This document shows positions 1 through 11,843 of a stretch of 64,000 nucleotides of DNA, one piece after another. Source of the DNA: Lotus japonicus. Taxonomy: Eukaryota > Streptophyta > Magnoliopsida > Fabales > Fabaceae. The notes under the pieces are model-generated. The model did no database searches, had not been told where the DNA came from, and saw nothing but the letters and a program-made list of their open reading frames with translations. The stretch covers positions 24,992,223 to 25,056,222 of the forward strand of contig NC_080046.1 of the NCBI RefSeq assembly GCF_012489685.1. The letters run 5' to 3'. The position numbers and the translations under genes were made by a program. The first letter of the stretch is position 1. Each line of letters begins with the position of its first letter.

Positions 1-539
1 CTTGACTAAATGCTTTAAGAGTCCAACTATGTTGTGGTGGAAACTTAACTTCTTGACCAACAAGAATATAGAATCAGTAAGTAACATTTATAACTGATAA
101 CTACTTTTGGTTTACATGTCTGCAAACCTCATTTTGTATAATTCAATCTCCTGTAATATGATTTCCTGTAGGGAATCAGAACAATAAGTAAACTTGCAAC
201 ATTTAACCTCATATCAAACTCATTCAGGTGCAAAATGGGATTCAAGATGGGATGACAATTAAATGAACCAAGAAAAGAGAAAGATTAGAGCTGAATGATG
301 CAAAAGATTAAAATCTCTACATCAGATGAACAAATTGAACCTTTTTAGTGTGCAAGTAGAACATATTTTTTGTACTCTGCTGCTACAAATGGCAGACTCA
401 GAAAGTAGAAAATGAACAAATGAAACAAAATGTGTATTTCAGAGCCGCATTTATCAATGGCCTTACTCATTGATTGCTGCTAGAAACTCAAAAATTCAGT
501 TAAGACTAGGATTTAGTTTGCTTGCTGTATGAAACAACA
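1..539. other. Downstream flank of carrier gene, no gene seen
   Basis: AT-rich sequence following the stop codon of the carrier gene. It probably holds the 3' UTR of that minus-strand gene. I see no other coding or repeat feature. Confidence 0.5.
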
Positions 540-2047
540 TTACTCTGAACTGACAGTCTTAACCTCCTCATTTTTATTCATGGCCTTCCTTGCTAACTCA
601 TAACCTGCAAAGTTCATCGCACCAAGAGGAGCAATCCAAAAGAACCTTGGCACAGCCCCTTTAAACAAACCAAGGGGTCCCTCACGCCGGAGTATAGAGA
701 TAGCTATCATGGTCATCGGCACCGACCGACCCTGCGCAGTCATCATTCTAGTTTTCATGACATCAAATGGTGTCGTCACAACAGCCGCCAGGCCGCCGGA
801 TAAAGCTCCAACCGCAATTGTTTCCCAGGCCTCCAGTTCCCGTCCCAGCAGTTTTTGCACACCCTATGGCATTAACATGGCATTCAGTACAATTGAACCT
901 TAAACAACTCTATAATGCATACAAAACTGTAAATTTGATAGACAAACTCAATACCAAGAGATAAACACACAGGATCATGGAAATCAAATACCTTCTTAGA
1001 TTCAGCATAAAGCCCCATGCCAGCAACATAAAACGGAACCTCGCGACAAAGGGTAGCTCCAGTTCCACGAAAGAAACCCTTAACACCATCCTGCTCCCAA
1101 GTACCGACCAAAGCCTCGCCGACATTGTTAAAAATACCAGCCTGTAACCTCTGCTTTAACACCTCACAGGGAATCCGCACAGCTGTTCCCAAAAACGTGC
1201 TACAGAATGATGCCACGGATTGTACCTACATGAATGCTAATATGTGAAGCTTGTAGATTTTAGTAAAGTACCTACTAGGCTACTAATCAAATCCTACTGC
1301 ACAACATAACAAACCTATGATCAAACACCATGTAAAAATACATTTTCAAAGGTCAATCAAAGTGGACAACCCTTTTAAGTATTGAAAAAATATAAATTGC
1401 TGAAGTAGTTAAGCCACATTGTCAATCACATTTCTCAATACTGCGACGGATTTAACTAAAACCAAACTATATACTACAAAAAGGCTGAAAAACTGATATT
1501 ATGGGACAAAACAAAGGACACAAGCATAGTTAGCTAACAACTAAGGACTAAGGAGATAAGACCATTACTTTATGTTCACTGCATTCCTTGCAAAATACAA
1601 GGAACATGAGAGATAAAGGAAAGTAATCAGAAGGAGTAGCCCAAAATAATAATTAACAGCAAATAAGATTTAGTAATTACCTGAAGTTCTGGTAGTGTCG
1701 GGGCAACATTTATCATCACCAATTTACTCGCTTCAAATATCCCAGTTCGCAAGCCATGGCTGTATTTTCAAAAGCTAGCTTGAGATTGAAAGGAATATAA
1801 CACTGCTCTATGTTGTTTAGGGAAAGTACTTATGAGTTATGAGGCTATACCCTTTCTATTCTGCATAATAGTTTCAAAAGTTTCAAAAGAAAGGAAGGTG
1901 GGAGGGAAGAAATAGAGATTAAAGAAATAACCTTGAAAACTGTCCAAGAATTGCAGGGATTGACCCCCTGTATAAACCTCGTACCCCAATCTGTGGCAGC
2001 TTAGAAATTATTTCAGGAAAGGACATGGTTGATGCTTGTACTCGAGT
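540..2047 (-). CDS. Mitochondrial carrier, SAM-transporter-like, 5'-truncated (4 exons)
   Basis: Four exons with GT-AG borders join in frame: 2047-1932, 1759-1681, 1225-992 and 863-540 (stop at 540-542). They give about 250 residues. Family members exchange metabolites across organelle inner membranes. Visible carrier features are the P-x-D/E-x-x-K/R signatures PCEVLKQR and PFDVMKTR, plus the motifs GVRGLYRG, GFFRGTG and GLFKGAVPRFFW. The segments TRVQAST...GQFSSHGLRTG and ASFCSTFLGTAVRIP match my memory of the plant S-adenosylmethionine-transporter-like protein (Arabidopsis At2g35800 type). That protein is roughly 800 residues, so its N-terminal EF-hand part and first repeat are missing. The exon before TRVQ should lie at higher coordinates, but there the sequence changes at 2239 to an unrelated block. 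Frames and splice sites are intact, so the loss comes from the breakpoint or assembly rather than decay. Confidence 0.88.
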
Positions 2048-2238
2048 CTAACACAGCAAATAAGAAAATGATGAGGCCATTTGAAGGAGCCAAAACATCA
2101 GACAGCTATAAGAGGAGTATGGAATCACACTATCTACTGAAATCATTAAGGTCAAGAAACTTAGAGCAGAACATAAGTGGAGGATACTAGTGGTCTTTGT
2201 AGTTTATTTTAAATAACATGGTGCCTCAAGAAACTTAG
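2048..2238. other. Junction segment between carrier gene and inverted block
   Basis: Intron-like sequence upstream of the last visible carrier exon. It holds two copies of CAAGAAACTTAGAG (about 2153-2166 and 2227-2240). The second copy overlaps the point where identity with the right arm starts (2239). No coding sequence is seen. Confidence 0.5.
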
Positions 2239-2369
2239 AGCTGATGATGATGATGACTATATTCGGGAGGAGCAAAGTGTTGATGATCCATCCGGTTCAA
2301 ATGATAAGGGAGTCTTGCAAGTCGGAGGGAACCTTATTATAAAGATTTTGGAGAGTGAAGATTCCAAAG
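2239..2369 (+). pseudogene. Exon fragment of unknown acidic protein, cut at breakpoint
   Basis: The open frame reads ADDDDDYIREEQ...GVLQVGGNLIIKILESEDSK and then a possible donor AAAG|GTGGATC at 2369/2370. I do not recognise the family. The first residues are lost at the 2239 breakpoint. The right-arm copy continues upstream with VSGITIGSAASSVQAS, which looks like the end of a Ser/Ala-rich, possibly transit-peptide-like leader. This fragment has no start codon or promoter of its own. Confidence 0.45.
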
Positions 2370-5300
2370 GTGGATCATTTTTCTCAAGACTAGTTTTATT
2401 CCAGCTGATTTGGTTGCGTAATGTGTTTATTTAATCTCTTTGAAATCTTCTGCTGCAGAAATCAGTCAGATTTGTAAACCATTATTTAGAAAGTCATCGT
2501 AGCTGAGGCCTAAAGCCACAAGACCTTCATCAAGAGAGATCTATTTGATATGTCATGGTTTAAAGCCAGAAGCAAAGACATAGGTTGTTTTATACGATAT
2601 TCTTTGTCTGGGTGAACATTAGGGATGAACAACATACAAAACTCACCTTCTCCTTTATTTTTTTATGTTCATTTTCATTACTATATTTGTGCTTTGATTT
2701 TGTTAAAAGGGTGTTCTACTTTTGGGCTCTACTATGTTCATGGGATATTTTCTATTCTTAATTTAATTATAATAAACTACTTTTAAGATCAGTCGGGGAC
2801 CATATAAGAGACTATCAAATTTTTTACCTTGTGCTCAAACTGGATTTTCTAATATTTTTGTTATTATCTTATGTTCCTAATTTAATTTATACCATTTTAA
2901 ACTTAAATTAGCAGGATCTGTTGCAACAATGGGTAAGAACCATTTGTGAGTTTAGTGACATAATTTGATTGTCACCATGGTTTCAATTGTGCATAACACT
3001 CATTTGTTTCTTGCCTTGTTTACTTTGTGTTTTCCTGAATGATTTTCTTGTTTGCTGTCTGACAAGTTTTTAGTTTCAGGCACACTAGTTGTTCAATGAA
3101 ATAGGATAAATGTGCGAAAGCAAGAATCATGAAGGTGAAAGAGCAACCCGTTTTAGGCTGAGTAGCACCTTATTGAATCGCACCTCCAATATTTTGTTCA
3201 TTGTGAGAGGTCCATTTGAAAAATCTGGGAATTTTTACATTATTCCTTCGATTTGGGTGCCTCTCTCTATCTCTCTCTGTCGAGTTCTCCAATTTCTTTG
3301 TTTATCATCACTAATTCCTTTGTTTATGTTCTGCATAGTGAGATTAATTGATTGCTTTAAAGAAGTCAATTTATGAGACTGGGCATTCAAGGGAGTTTGA
3401 GTGATTTGGTTACCGAGGTATATGGACTATGTAGTGGATTATCTTTCACAAATCGTACCGACTGTCTAGCGCAAGTTGATCCAGGTTTCTCCTTCCTCGA
3501 CCTTTCACATTTTTTTATGTGAATTTAATTTACATTATGAATTCTTTATTGATTTGGGTTTGTGGAAAGTTCAGGACTTTCATGTTTTAACCATGTGATG
3601 TGACCAATTGCAATGAGTAATGTTCAAAATCACTCTTTGTCATCAAATGTTGGCACATCAAATTTGCGATTGAAATTTAAGAAACGTGAACTTTACTACG
3701 TAATGCATCCAAATGGTAAAGCTCTTAATTCATTGTTGATTTTTCTTTGGCCATTTTCATGATTTGGTACTGTTAAATTGTGCTATTAACTTTTGATTTT
3801 CTATAGTGATTGTGCATGTTTTGTCTTTATCTACTTTCTTCTTTCATATGTTTGTTGGCTACTTAGATATATGACATACTCCTCTTTTCTCAGAATCAAT
3901 TAATTTCCACACATGCTCATAGTGTGCTACTTGTTTCTAATTTTGTTTCATTGACTCCATGTTCTGTGGTGCTAAAATTAACTTGTGGCAGTTTGTAGGA
4001 GGAAAAAGGGTGGATGGTTTCGTGTCTGAGATCATTTGGTCATGCTAATATTGACTGTTTAATAGGGAGGATAAAGGATAAATTGTAAAGCTGTTTGGAA
4101 TGAAGGAGGATAAATTGTAATGAAGGAGATTGACATCTGGTATTGATTGTATTTGTTTAGATTTGGTAAAGTGGCCAGAAATTTCCTTTAGATCAGAAAA
4201 GTATAAATGAAAGGTAGAGTGGATCGTCCACATTCACTGAGTGCATGTTTGTAAATTTAATAGATTTTCTCATTTGGGGGTTAAATGATTCTGGAAGAAG
4301 CTATTAGAAGTAATTCTTACATAGGGAAAAATGATCATGAGAGAGTTAAAGTAGATCCAAACATGGTGAAAATTAGCTATATGTATTACAGAGGAAAACA
4401 TTTTGAGGATTGACCGATAAAATTAAATTATCGCCTGATAATCCCAATACAAGCAACCAGGAAACTCTATAAATGTCTATACCAGCTTTTCCATTTCTAA
4501 GTATCTAGGAGAATTAAATTTAGTAGGTATACGCATAATGTACAATATTGTTTTAATTGCACTAACAGTACAAAAAAGAAGAAATTGTTTGTTATGGAAT
4601 ACTGGCTTAACTTTTCCTTCAATGATTTTCATAATAAAGTACAAAAAAATGTGGATTCCATACATTAATTCATTTGTGGGGCACTATGATCTATTTGACT
4701 ATAGTATAAGGATCCATCTCACACATAACATTACATGTGCACATTTCATATTAGATGATTTAGTTTCTAGCTTACTTTTTAATATTATCAGTGTTACTTT
4801 TTAATGGCTTACTTCATTTTTGAGTCACTTGGTATTCCAGTTCTACTGAGCTAGGTGTATATAACTTTGCTGTTTTTCACTGTTTCATGGTGCAGAAATT
4901 AGACCTAACACAACTAAACCTTTGGATTCTGAGTGTTTTTCCTCAAAAACTTGTGCTTCCTAGGCAATTATATTTGCTTCATTTTTTTTATTCTCAACTA
5001 ATTGGATCAATTGCATGATTTAGTGAAGTTACAACCCTGATTATTTGTTCCAGCCTTGGAACCACCTCGAAAAATGAATTTTGTCACTGACATTCCTCCA
5101 GTCAGTGTTGAGAAAAATATTTTTTTTCTTCTCTTTTGATGGCAATCCTATCTCTATGTAAAACCTTTAATATAAAATTTTGTTTCTAATACACTACTAT
5201 CATGTTTTTATATTGATGTCCTGTTCCTTCAGCAATTGATATGTTGAAGCTAATTGTAAAAACTAAAAACCATGCCTGGTAAGGGATCCCGCCTGGTAAA

Positions 5301-6400
5301 CAGGTGATTCAACCACTTCCCCAAATTGAAGAAGTGAACCACCATTAAGTGGGTCATGTACTTCTCCACTGATGTCCTACACACGACACAACCTTGTCTC
5401 TCTTTTAGTATATCTTTTATCTTTTTAAGACAAATGTCGAAGGTAGCAATAAAACAGAAACCAAATACTTTGCCCTTTTTTGATCCATTTCTGTTTCTCT
5501 TCAACGAATGTAAAAAGAACGTTTTTTAATGTATTAAGAGGAATTGAGTGCATTAGCATCTAGGATTTGGAAAGAAAAAGAAAATTTTGACATAAAGTAG
5601 GAAATTTCAAAGTAATCTTGACATGTTGAAAATATAAGCTATTGAGATTCAGAAAGAAATTTTAACATAAAAAGGGTAATTTAAAGTTATCAATAACTAA
5701 CAATGGTAAAGCCACATGTCTTGGAGGAAGATAGTAAAATCAGCATATGGGAGAAAAAAGATATATGAACCACTTTTTGGGAAACTATGTACAAAGTAGT
5801 CAATCGTTGAATTTTGTGGTGCTGTTTGACCACGACAGCATCGTGTATCCTCCCTGTGTTATGTATAATGATAGTGTGGCCATCGTGGTCCCAAATCATG
5901 ATTTTGTGCATTCTTCCATACTGCCTCGCCTGGTTTTACCTTCACAGTTTTTGGTTGTTTCTCTGGCTACCCATGGCATTTTGTGCTCTTTGCAGCAAGC
6001 CAGCAACTCGTGTATGTCCCACTTCTGTTTTCAAGGTTTGTGAAGGTCTATGCAGTGTTTCTATGATACCTCCTTTTTCTGTTCATTTCCTTCCCTGTTC
6101 TGAACTTCACAACCCATGTCATTAACCCTCTTTTTAGACACCTTAGATGCTTCAACTTGTTTACAATATGGTGCTGTACATCTTTTCCTCTCACACTTTT
6201 TGACTTCTGTTGTTATTGACTTGTTATTATGCCTTTTTATATTTATGGTGATTCTGTGACATATCATTACTTTTGTTTTATGTTTTACAATGTTAATCTT
6301 TATGACAGAGCTTATCTATTATACCTGGCAAACCATGAGTTTTCCATAATATCATTTAAAACATTAATTGGATTTAAGATTGAAACTTCCCTTGTTTCAG
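2370..6400. other. Intron-like AT-rich stretch, no firm gene
   Basis: AT-rich sequence with many stops on both strands. Short open pieces may be exons of the flanking gene, for example NLRLKFKKRELYYVMHPNG before a donor near 3717 and LEPPRKMNFVTDIPPVSVE near 5055-5110. I cannot join them into a supported model. The PHD zinc fingers expected upstream of the acetyltransferase-like exons at 6401 are not visible here. Confidence 0.4.
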
Positions 6401-7096
6401 GAATGCTTCAATCCTATAGTTGACGCAGCTAGTGGACGTGACCTTATTCCAGCCATGGTTTATGGGTTAGAAACTTCTTCAAATGCATTTGTTTCGCGTA
6501 TAATTTTTCTCTTGAGTTTTTTTCTTTCCTTTGTCTCACTTATTGTATGTCATGTACAGAAGGAATGTGCGGGGTCAGGAGTTTGGAGAAATGTATTGTG
6601 CATTACTAGTAGTCAAGTAAGAAGTGGTTTTCTGTATTTAACTTTTATTATTTAACACTTCTAGTGCTGCTTACAGCTTGTTTCTTTAACATTGAAGTTC
6701 ATCTGTGGTATCTGCGGCCATGCTTCGAATTTTCGGCTCAGATGTTGCTGAACTTCCTTTAGTTGCAACAAGTAACAGGAATCACGGGAAGGTATGAGAC
6801 TTTACTTCTGGTTTTTTTCACTTACATTGTATTCTTTCCTCTATTTGGTTGAAACTTGATGTGCTCTGGAATTTTGATTGATGGCTGTGTATTGTGACCA
6901 TTTGTCGCTATGTCTTGTTAGTGCAATAATTATAACATTGGCTTGACACAAACAGGGCTACTTCCAAACACTCTTCTCCTGCAATGAGAGGCTTTTGGCT
7001 TTCATGAATGTGAAGAGCCTTGTACTGCCAGCTGCAGAAGAAGCAGAATCAATATGGACAGATAAATTTGGGTTTAGCAGGATGAAGCCAGACGAG
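6401..7096 (+). pseudogene. PHD-finger/acyl-CoA N-acyltransferase protein, C-terminal exons only
   Basis: Exons 6401-6465, 6560-6616, 6698-6791 and 6956-7096 join in phase with GT-AG introns. They encode ECFNPIVDAASGRDLIPAMVYG, RNVRGQEFGEMYCALLVV, NSSVVSAAMLRIFG, AELPLVATSNRNHGK and GYFQTLFSCNERLLAFMNVK, then LVLPAAEEAESIWTDKFGF. This is the GNAT-like region of plant nuclear PHD proteins such as the At2g37520/At3g53680 group, which are linked to chromatin. Those proteins also carry PHD fingers upstream and one more exon (a QMVxFxGTxMLQK-type end). Neither is found here. Sequence immediately after the last donor is copia-LTR-like, so the 3' exon appears to have been replaced. I infer a gene fragment, although the visible exons have no stops. 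Confidence 0.75.
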
Positions 7097-7790
7097 GTAT
7101 AAAATCTGATGAAGAAAGTGGAGGCTTGAATATTTTCTTGTATTGCAGCTCTTGGTTTCTCTCTCCTCAGTCTTTCTTCTCTTCTTCAGCCTTAAATAGT
7201 CCAAGGTGCAAAGGATATTTCTGTTGAGAGAATATGACCGTTGGAGGGCATTTCTGGAACTTCCAGAACCTGCTGTGGCTGAACCTTGGTATGTAGGCTT
7301 GTCAGAATAGTACACTGCTCTTGTACTTCTTGATAGAGACATTTGCCTGTAACCATTTACTTCTGATCTGACGACGCTTCATGTTGGAACTTGTGAAGCT
7401 TGGTGATCAGAGTCAGAGGGAAGCTTGGATCCTCTGACCTTCGTAACTTCTGCTTCTGGACCTTCAGAGCCTCTGGTCCTTCAGAGCTTCTGGACCTTCA
7501 GAGCTTCTGGACCTTCAGAGCTTCTGGTCTTCAGATCTTCTGATCCTCAGATCTTCTGGTCTTCAGATCTTCAGATCTTCTGGTCTTCAGATCTTCTGAT
7601 CTTCAGAACTTCTGATCTTCAGATCTTCTGATGAATATATCTTCTGGTGTCAGAATCAGAACCTGTTTGTCAAAACACTCAAGACAAACGTTAGAGTATC
7701 ATAATTGTTCATCCACAAATAAATACTTGTTATCATCAAAACATAAAGTTGTACCACATGACCAAATCTTGATCTTACAGATGCGCCTAT
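7097..7790 (-). mobile_element. Ty1/copia-type (Sirevirus-like) LTR fragment
   Basis: On the minus strand it reads TTTTGATGATAACAAG near the start, then a GAAG/CAGAAG-rich minisatellite, then a TATA-like CTATTTAAGG about 120 bases before the end. This arrangement is typical of legume copia LTRs. I see no matching second LTR, PBS or coding region, so it is a solo or truncated LTR. It directly follows the last acetyltransferase exon. Confidence 0.55.
7440..7640. repeat. Minisatellite inside copia-type LTR
   Basis: Imperfect tandem units of about 12-21 bp, built from TTCAGATCTTCTGGTC and TTCAGAGCTTCTGGACC. The repeat creates an open frame of Ser/Asp/Leu/Phe repeats that should not be read as a gene. 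Confidence 0.8.
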
Positions 7791-10253
7791 AGAAGTAATG
7801 ACACTTTAAGACAATTTGGCATCAATAATTCCACTAGTTTATTTGTTGTACAAATTTTATGATCACAGGGTTCTTTAATCACATACAGCTAGTGAAAAAC
7901 CAAATCTCAGCAATCAGAGATGGCGTATGAATATAGAAGAGTTGAGATAAGGTCCAACGAAATATGTGAGAGGATGTGTTTAAGTGCATTGTTAAGTGTG
8001 TTGATATGAAGTGATGGAGCACAATGACATAAAGTTGAAGTGCATCAGGAAGCGTGTCGACATAAAGATGATGGCATCGTGTAGCGGGTTGACATAAATG
8101 GTAAATGGTGTAACCTAATTAATTGAGTTAGGATTTATTCACACCTTAATTTCACTTTTACTTCACTTTTTTATCTATTTGTCTCTTATCTTTCAATCAT
8201 ATTATCACATATCACATCTCTTTTTTTTTTTCTCTCTCTCTTTCTTATAACTCTATTCTTTCCACCTCTTTCACACTTTTGATGTTTCTGCAAGGTGGCT
8301 CAGACCACAGGCATATCAATGTGACGTATTGGTAGCCAAGGAAATCCTATAATGCACCCTAAACACACACGTGGTTTCACTTGCACCATTCATGAATGTA
8401 CTTCAATGCAAGAAATTCTATTTTATTTGGTCTGTCCAGTTTTTAGACTTGGAGTGTCTATTGCACAAGGACTGTCAGATTGATTTGAGGTGCATTTAAT
8501 TAAAGCGCCACTTTACTTTGTAACTTATGTCCCTTTATGCAATTTGGTAAAAGAAATATTTATTTACTATTCTGAGTATTCTCCTCTTTCTCTTTTATAG
8601 CAACGAATAATAGCATTGGGTACAGATTGTACTGTACAATCTTAATGCGCATATGGAGCTCACTTTTACAAAATTTGGTGCAATATTGGGCATATTCACA
8701 AAACTATGGTATACAGGAAAATTGAAAAAAGAGATGGCTTCTGATTTACGTTGTTAGCATAATAATTAAATCTGGTATAAGATTAGGAAGCATATGAATT
8801 TCGAGGTAGCCTTGTAATTAAGAATGGTGGTCTCTTAAATTTGCACCCAGGAATAATTACATAGACAGTTCTTGTTGGTCTTTAATGGTCCTATTGGCCT
8901 AGCTTACTACCTCTGATAAAGTAGTTTCAACAGATCTGTAATACAAACTTCAGCCCCTTTGACTTTAAATTTAAATTTACATCTTCCTAAACCTTTGTTT
9001 TTCCCTGTTTCAAATTTATCCCTTTTTTTTGAAATATGAAAGCATATTATTAAACATAGAAATAGATGATAACATCCCCTCAACTAATAAAGGCAGATCC
9101 CTATCAGGCTATCACCGAGTTTTGGCCAAAAAATTCCTACCGCTTTAGCCTCCCTATAAAATGAAAAACCTTCGCCTTCAAGGGTGTAAGCAATGAGCCA
9201 CTTGAGAGGAATATTGAAATTAGTTTAGCATCTTCCATTCTAAGCACATGATAACACTCCTCTCCATTCGATTATGTAATATCAGCATTTGTTTGAACTT
9301 TGAAGAAGAGTTCTTGACCGACAAAATGATCTTCAATAAGACTTGATATTCAAGTGTCATGACGTCGTTTTCCTTTATCACATAGTAAATTGTATAATCA
9401 TTTTTTATTGGCAACTATATACTTCAATAAAATCAAATCTTATAAAAAAAAAACTCATAAAGCACCATGACATCTATTCATGAATGTTGCATAATCTCAA
9501 CATCATTTAAAAAAAAAAAAAAACTAGAAATTTGGTGAATGAAATTTTGTTATGAAAGATGTATGTTGTTGAAAGGTCTTTATAATGCTTCATGGCTAGA
9601 AATTGACCATATGCATCTCTTAAGTTCTCAATTGGTAATTTGCTTCTATCATGAAACATAAATCAAACTACTATTTCTAAAAGCTTAGTGAATGAAGTCT
9701 CACTATGAAAGTCTTGGTCATGCTTTATAGCTTCATGGCTGGAGATTAACCATATGCATCTCTTAATTTCTCAATTGGTGATTTACTACTTTGACGGTTG
9801 ATTTCATGGAACATGACATCTTCATGAGTGAAGCATAACCTCAACATCTTTCAATATAAACACAACACTATCATATCCCATCAAATACTTCCAGCTTCAT
9901 TTAGTACCGAGATATATCAGAATATGCGATCGTTTGATGTGATAAAATGAATTAAGGAAATCACACTTGAGGGCAAACATATATAGAAGAAGCACAAGTC
10001 ATGGAGATGATTCCATGACTTATCAATCGAAGACAGCGCCACAACCTTGAGCCAGATATTAACAAACCTCTGTGATGCTTAAAAAGATTGTAAGCTCGGA
10101 ATTATGCTCCTTTTTCTTTTCCTTTCTCCATTTGTTGATGTAAGCCTCGTCCACTCTTCTTTCTCTTCCTCTTCTCTTTTTCTACTATTGTTGTATATTA
10201 TTTACTAGAAAATTTCAGGGCAATCTTAGATGAAGGTGTTGTTTGGTTTCTTT
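7791..10253. other. Non-coding stretch with a local duplication
   Basis: AT-rich, with no supported gene. A segment of about 60 bp (CTTCATGGCT...ACCATATGCATCTCTTAA...CTCAATTGGT) occurs twice, near 9588-9645 and 9730-9782. Degenerate repeats of GTTGACATAAA...GATGG type lie near 7990-8110. A run of 15 A at about 9508-9522 is 14 in the right arm. Confidence 0.5.
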
Positions 10254-11285
10254 TAGGGCTGTCCATGAAACCCGGGCCCGCCCGAACCCGGAAAACCCGC
10301 TTGAAGCAAAAATGAAACGGGTGAATTTTAACGGGTAACCGGTTTAGCGGGTTGAAAATGTTCGGGTTCAGACGAGTTTCACGGTCGGAATCGGGTGTTT
10401 GAAAAACAAACAATCGGATTTCGATCTGACCGAGGCCATACATATACAAATAATAATTAAATACTAAGAGTTGGTTAATGGGAGCAGTAAAGGAGAAAAT
10501 CTCATTGGTGGGGGGAGTGGATGAGGATCAAGTAAGGATTTCCGGAGAGAGAAAGAGAAGTGTTGATGATGAGAAAAAATGACTCCAGAACTTCTGTCCA
10601 CAAAGCTAATCACATGTCTCGAGACCTGCAACCTATACTTTCTTTTGACTTCAAACTACTTTAATTCATTGATACAATAAAAAGTAAAAAAGATCTAATG
10701 TATGAATATTCTCCAATGTTCTTTCATACTCCAATGCTCTGAGCTCTAGTTAGCTTCTTCCTCCTTCCCTGTCTTTTTATTTCCATTAACATTGAGCCCT
10801 CCCTTACTTTAGAGCCAAAGACAGGTCAAACCAAATCATAGCCTTAAGCTTAAACGACAACCATCAAAACCCAAATCTTCATCACCTTTGCGGGCATAGA
10901 AGACAGGGAACAAAGAGCGTGTGCCTTTGTCTTCTCCGGCGGATCTGGTCGAAGTTCATGTTGTTGGAGAAGATGAAGCTTCACTTTACTGAGAAAGCAC
11001 TTGCTTCGTGTTTGCTCACCTCTGCGACGTCGCCACCTACCTCTGATCACTGACTTTTCTTTGTTTCTCACCCTTTCTCTTTTTTATTTGGTAAAACTTT
11101 TGGATTTGGAAGGTTCATGAGACCCGTAAGAACCCACCCGATGTAAACCTAACCTGTGCAATCCGTAACCCGTTAAATCCGAGATGCTGACCGGACGGTG
11201 GCGGTTTTGGTGCTGTGTGTATTTTCACCCCAAACCCGATTTTTTTGGCCCGAATCCGACCGGAACCGACCGGTGGACACCCCTA
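10254..11285. mobile_element. hAT-like non-autonomous element, left-arm copy
   Basis: Terminal inverted repeats TAGGGCTGTCCA (10254) and, reversed, TAGGGGTGTCCA (ending 11285) bound 1,032 bp. Both ends are GC-rich, with CCGGGCCCGCCCGAACCCGG-type and ACCGGTCGGTTCCGGTCGG-type sequence. Flanking octamers GTTTCTTT and GTTTTTCT match at 6 of 8 positions, compatible with an aged 8-bp hAT duplication. No transposase ORF is present. Confidence 0.6.
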
Positions 11286-11843
11286 GTTTTTCTTTCTTAA
11301 CTAGGAACCGGAATTGATTGAAGGCAGGGTTTTAGAGGAGTTAAATGTGAGTTTAGTAGAGAGAAAGAGATGGAAGTCTGAGAAATGTTGAGAGTAGCTT
11401 CCACCCTTTTTCCTGTATTTAACGAACTCTCCCTCACTTCACTGATTTATTTTGATTTGATTTTTCGGGTTGAGACTTCTCAAGCCTTGTGCCCTACTAC
11501 TGGCTTGGAAGAGACTATTCTTTCTGATTTGGGCAGATATTTAAGGGGATTAGACAGCCATCTTCGTCAAACTGAACTTCAAAGCCTGCACATAAAATAT
11601 TATCTTCTACTCTCACCACTAATACTATATCCCAATTATAAATTAAAGAAAGCACAAAACATATAAAATCAAAACTTCAATGATCTCAAAGATCCAAACA
11701 AACCAAAATTGCCTGAAGTTCTCTGCCAGGGACGTGATACAATTAAATTCAAGAAGCTTAAACCAAAAGCCTCAACTTCTCATGCATTTGAGTGCAGTAA
11801 TAGAGAAGGAATCTAGAGTGAGCCAGGGAGAATCTTGATTCAA
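11286..11843. other. 3' flank of eIF2A fragment
   Basis: Lies between the hAT-like element and the eIF2A stop codon. It probably contains the eIF2A 3' UTR (minus strand). A 93-codon plus-strand frame (11385-11666) has no recognisable domain, and its end shifts between the two arms because of a single A. I do not accept it as a gene. Confidence 0.45.

Noticed and set aside
2370..6400. Upstream PHD-finger exons of the acetyltransferase-like gene
   Set aside because: Searched for Cys4-His-Cys3 patterns in frame with nearby splice sites and found none.
10198..10449. 83-codon frame (also 35058-35309)
   Set aside because: Falls across the GC-rich end of the hAT-like element; no domain.
11385..11666. 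93-codon plus-strand ORF, with a longer copy at 33691-34122
   Set aside because: No domain. It lies antisense to the eIF2A 3' flank, and its length depends on a single-base difference between the arms.
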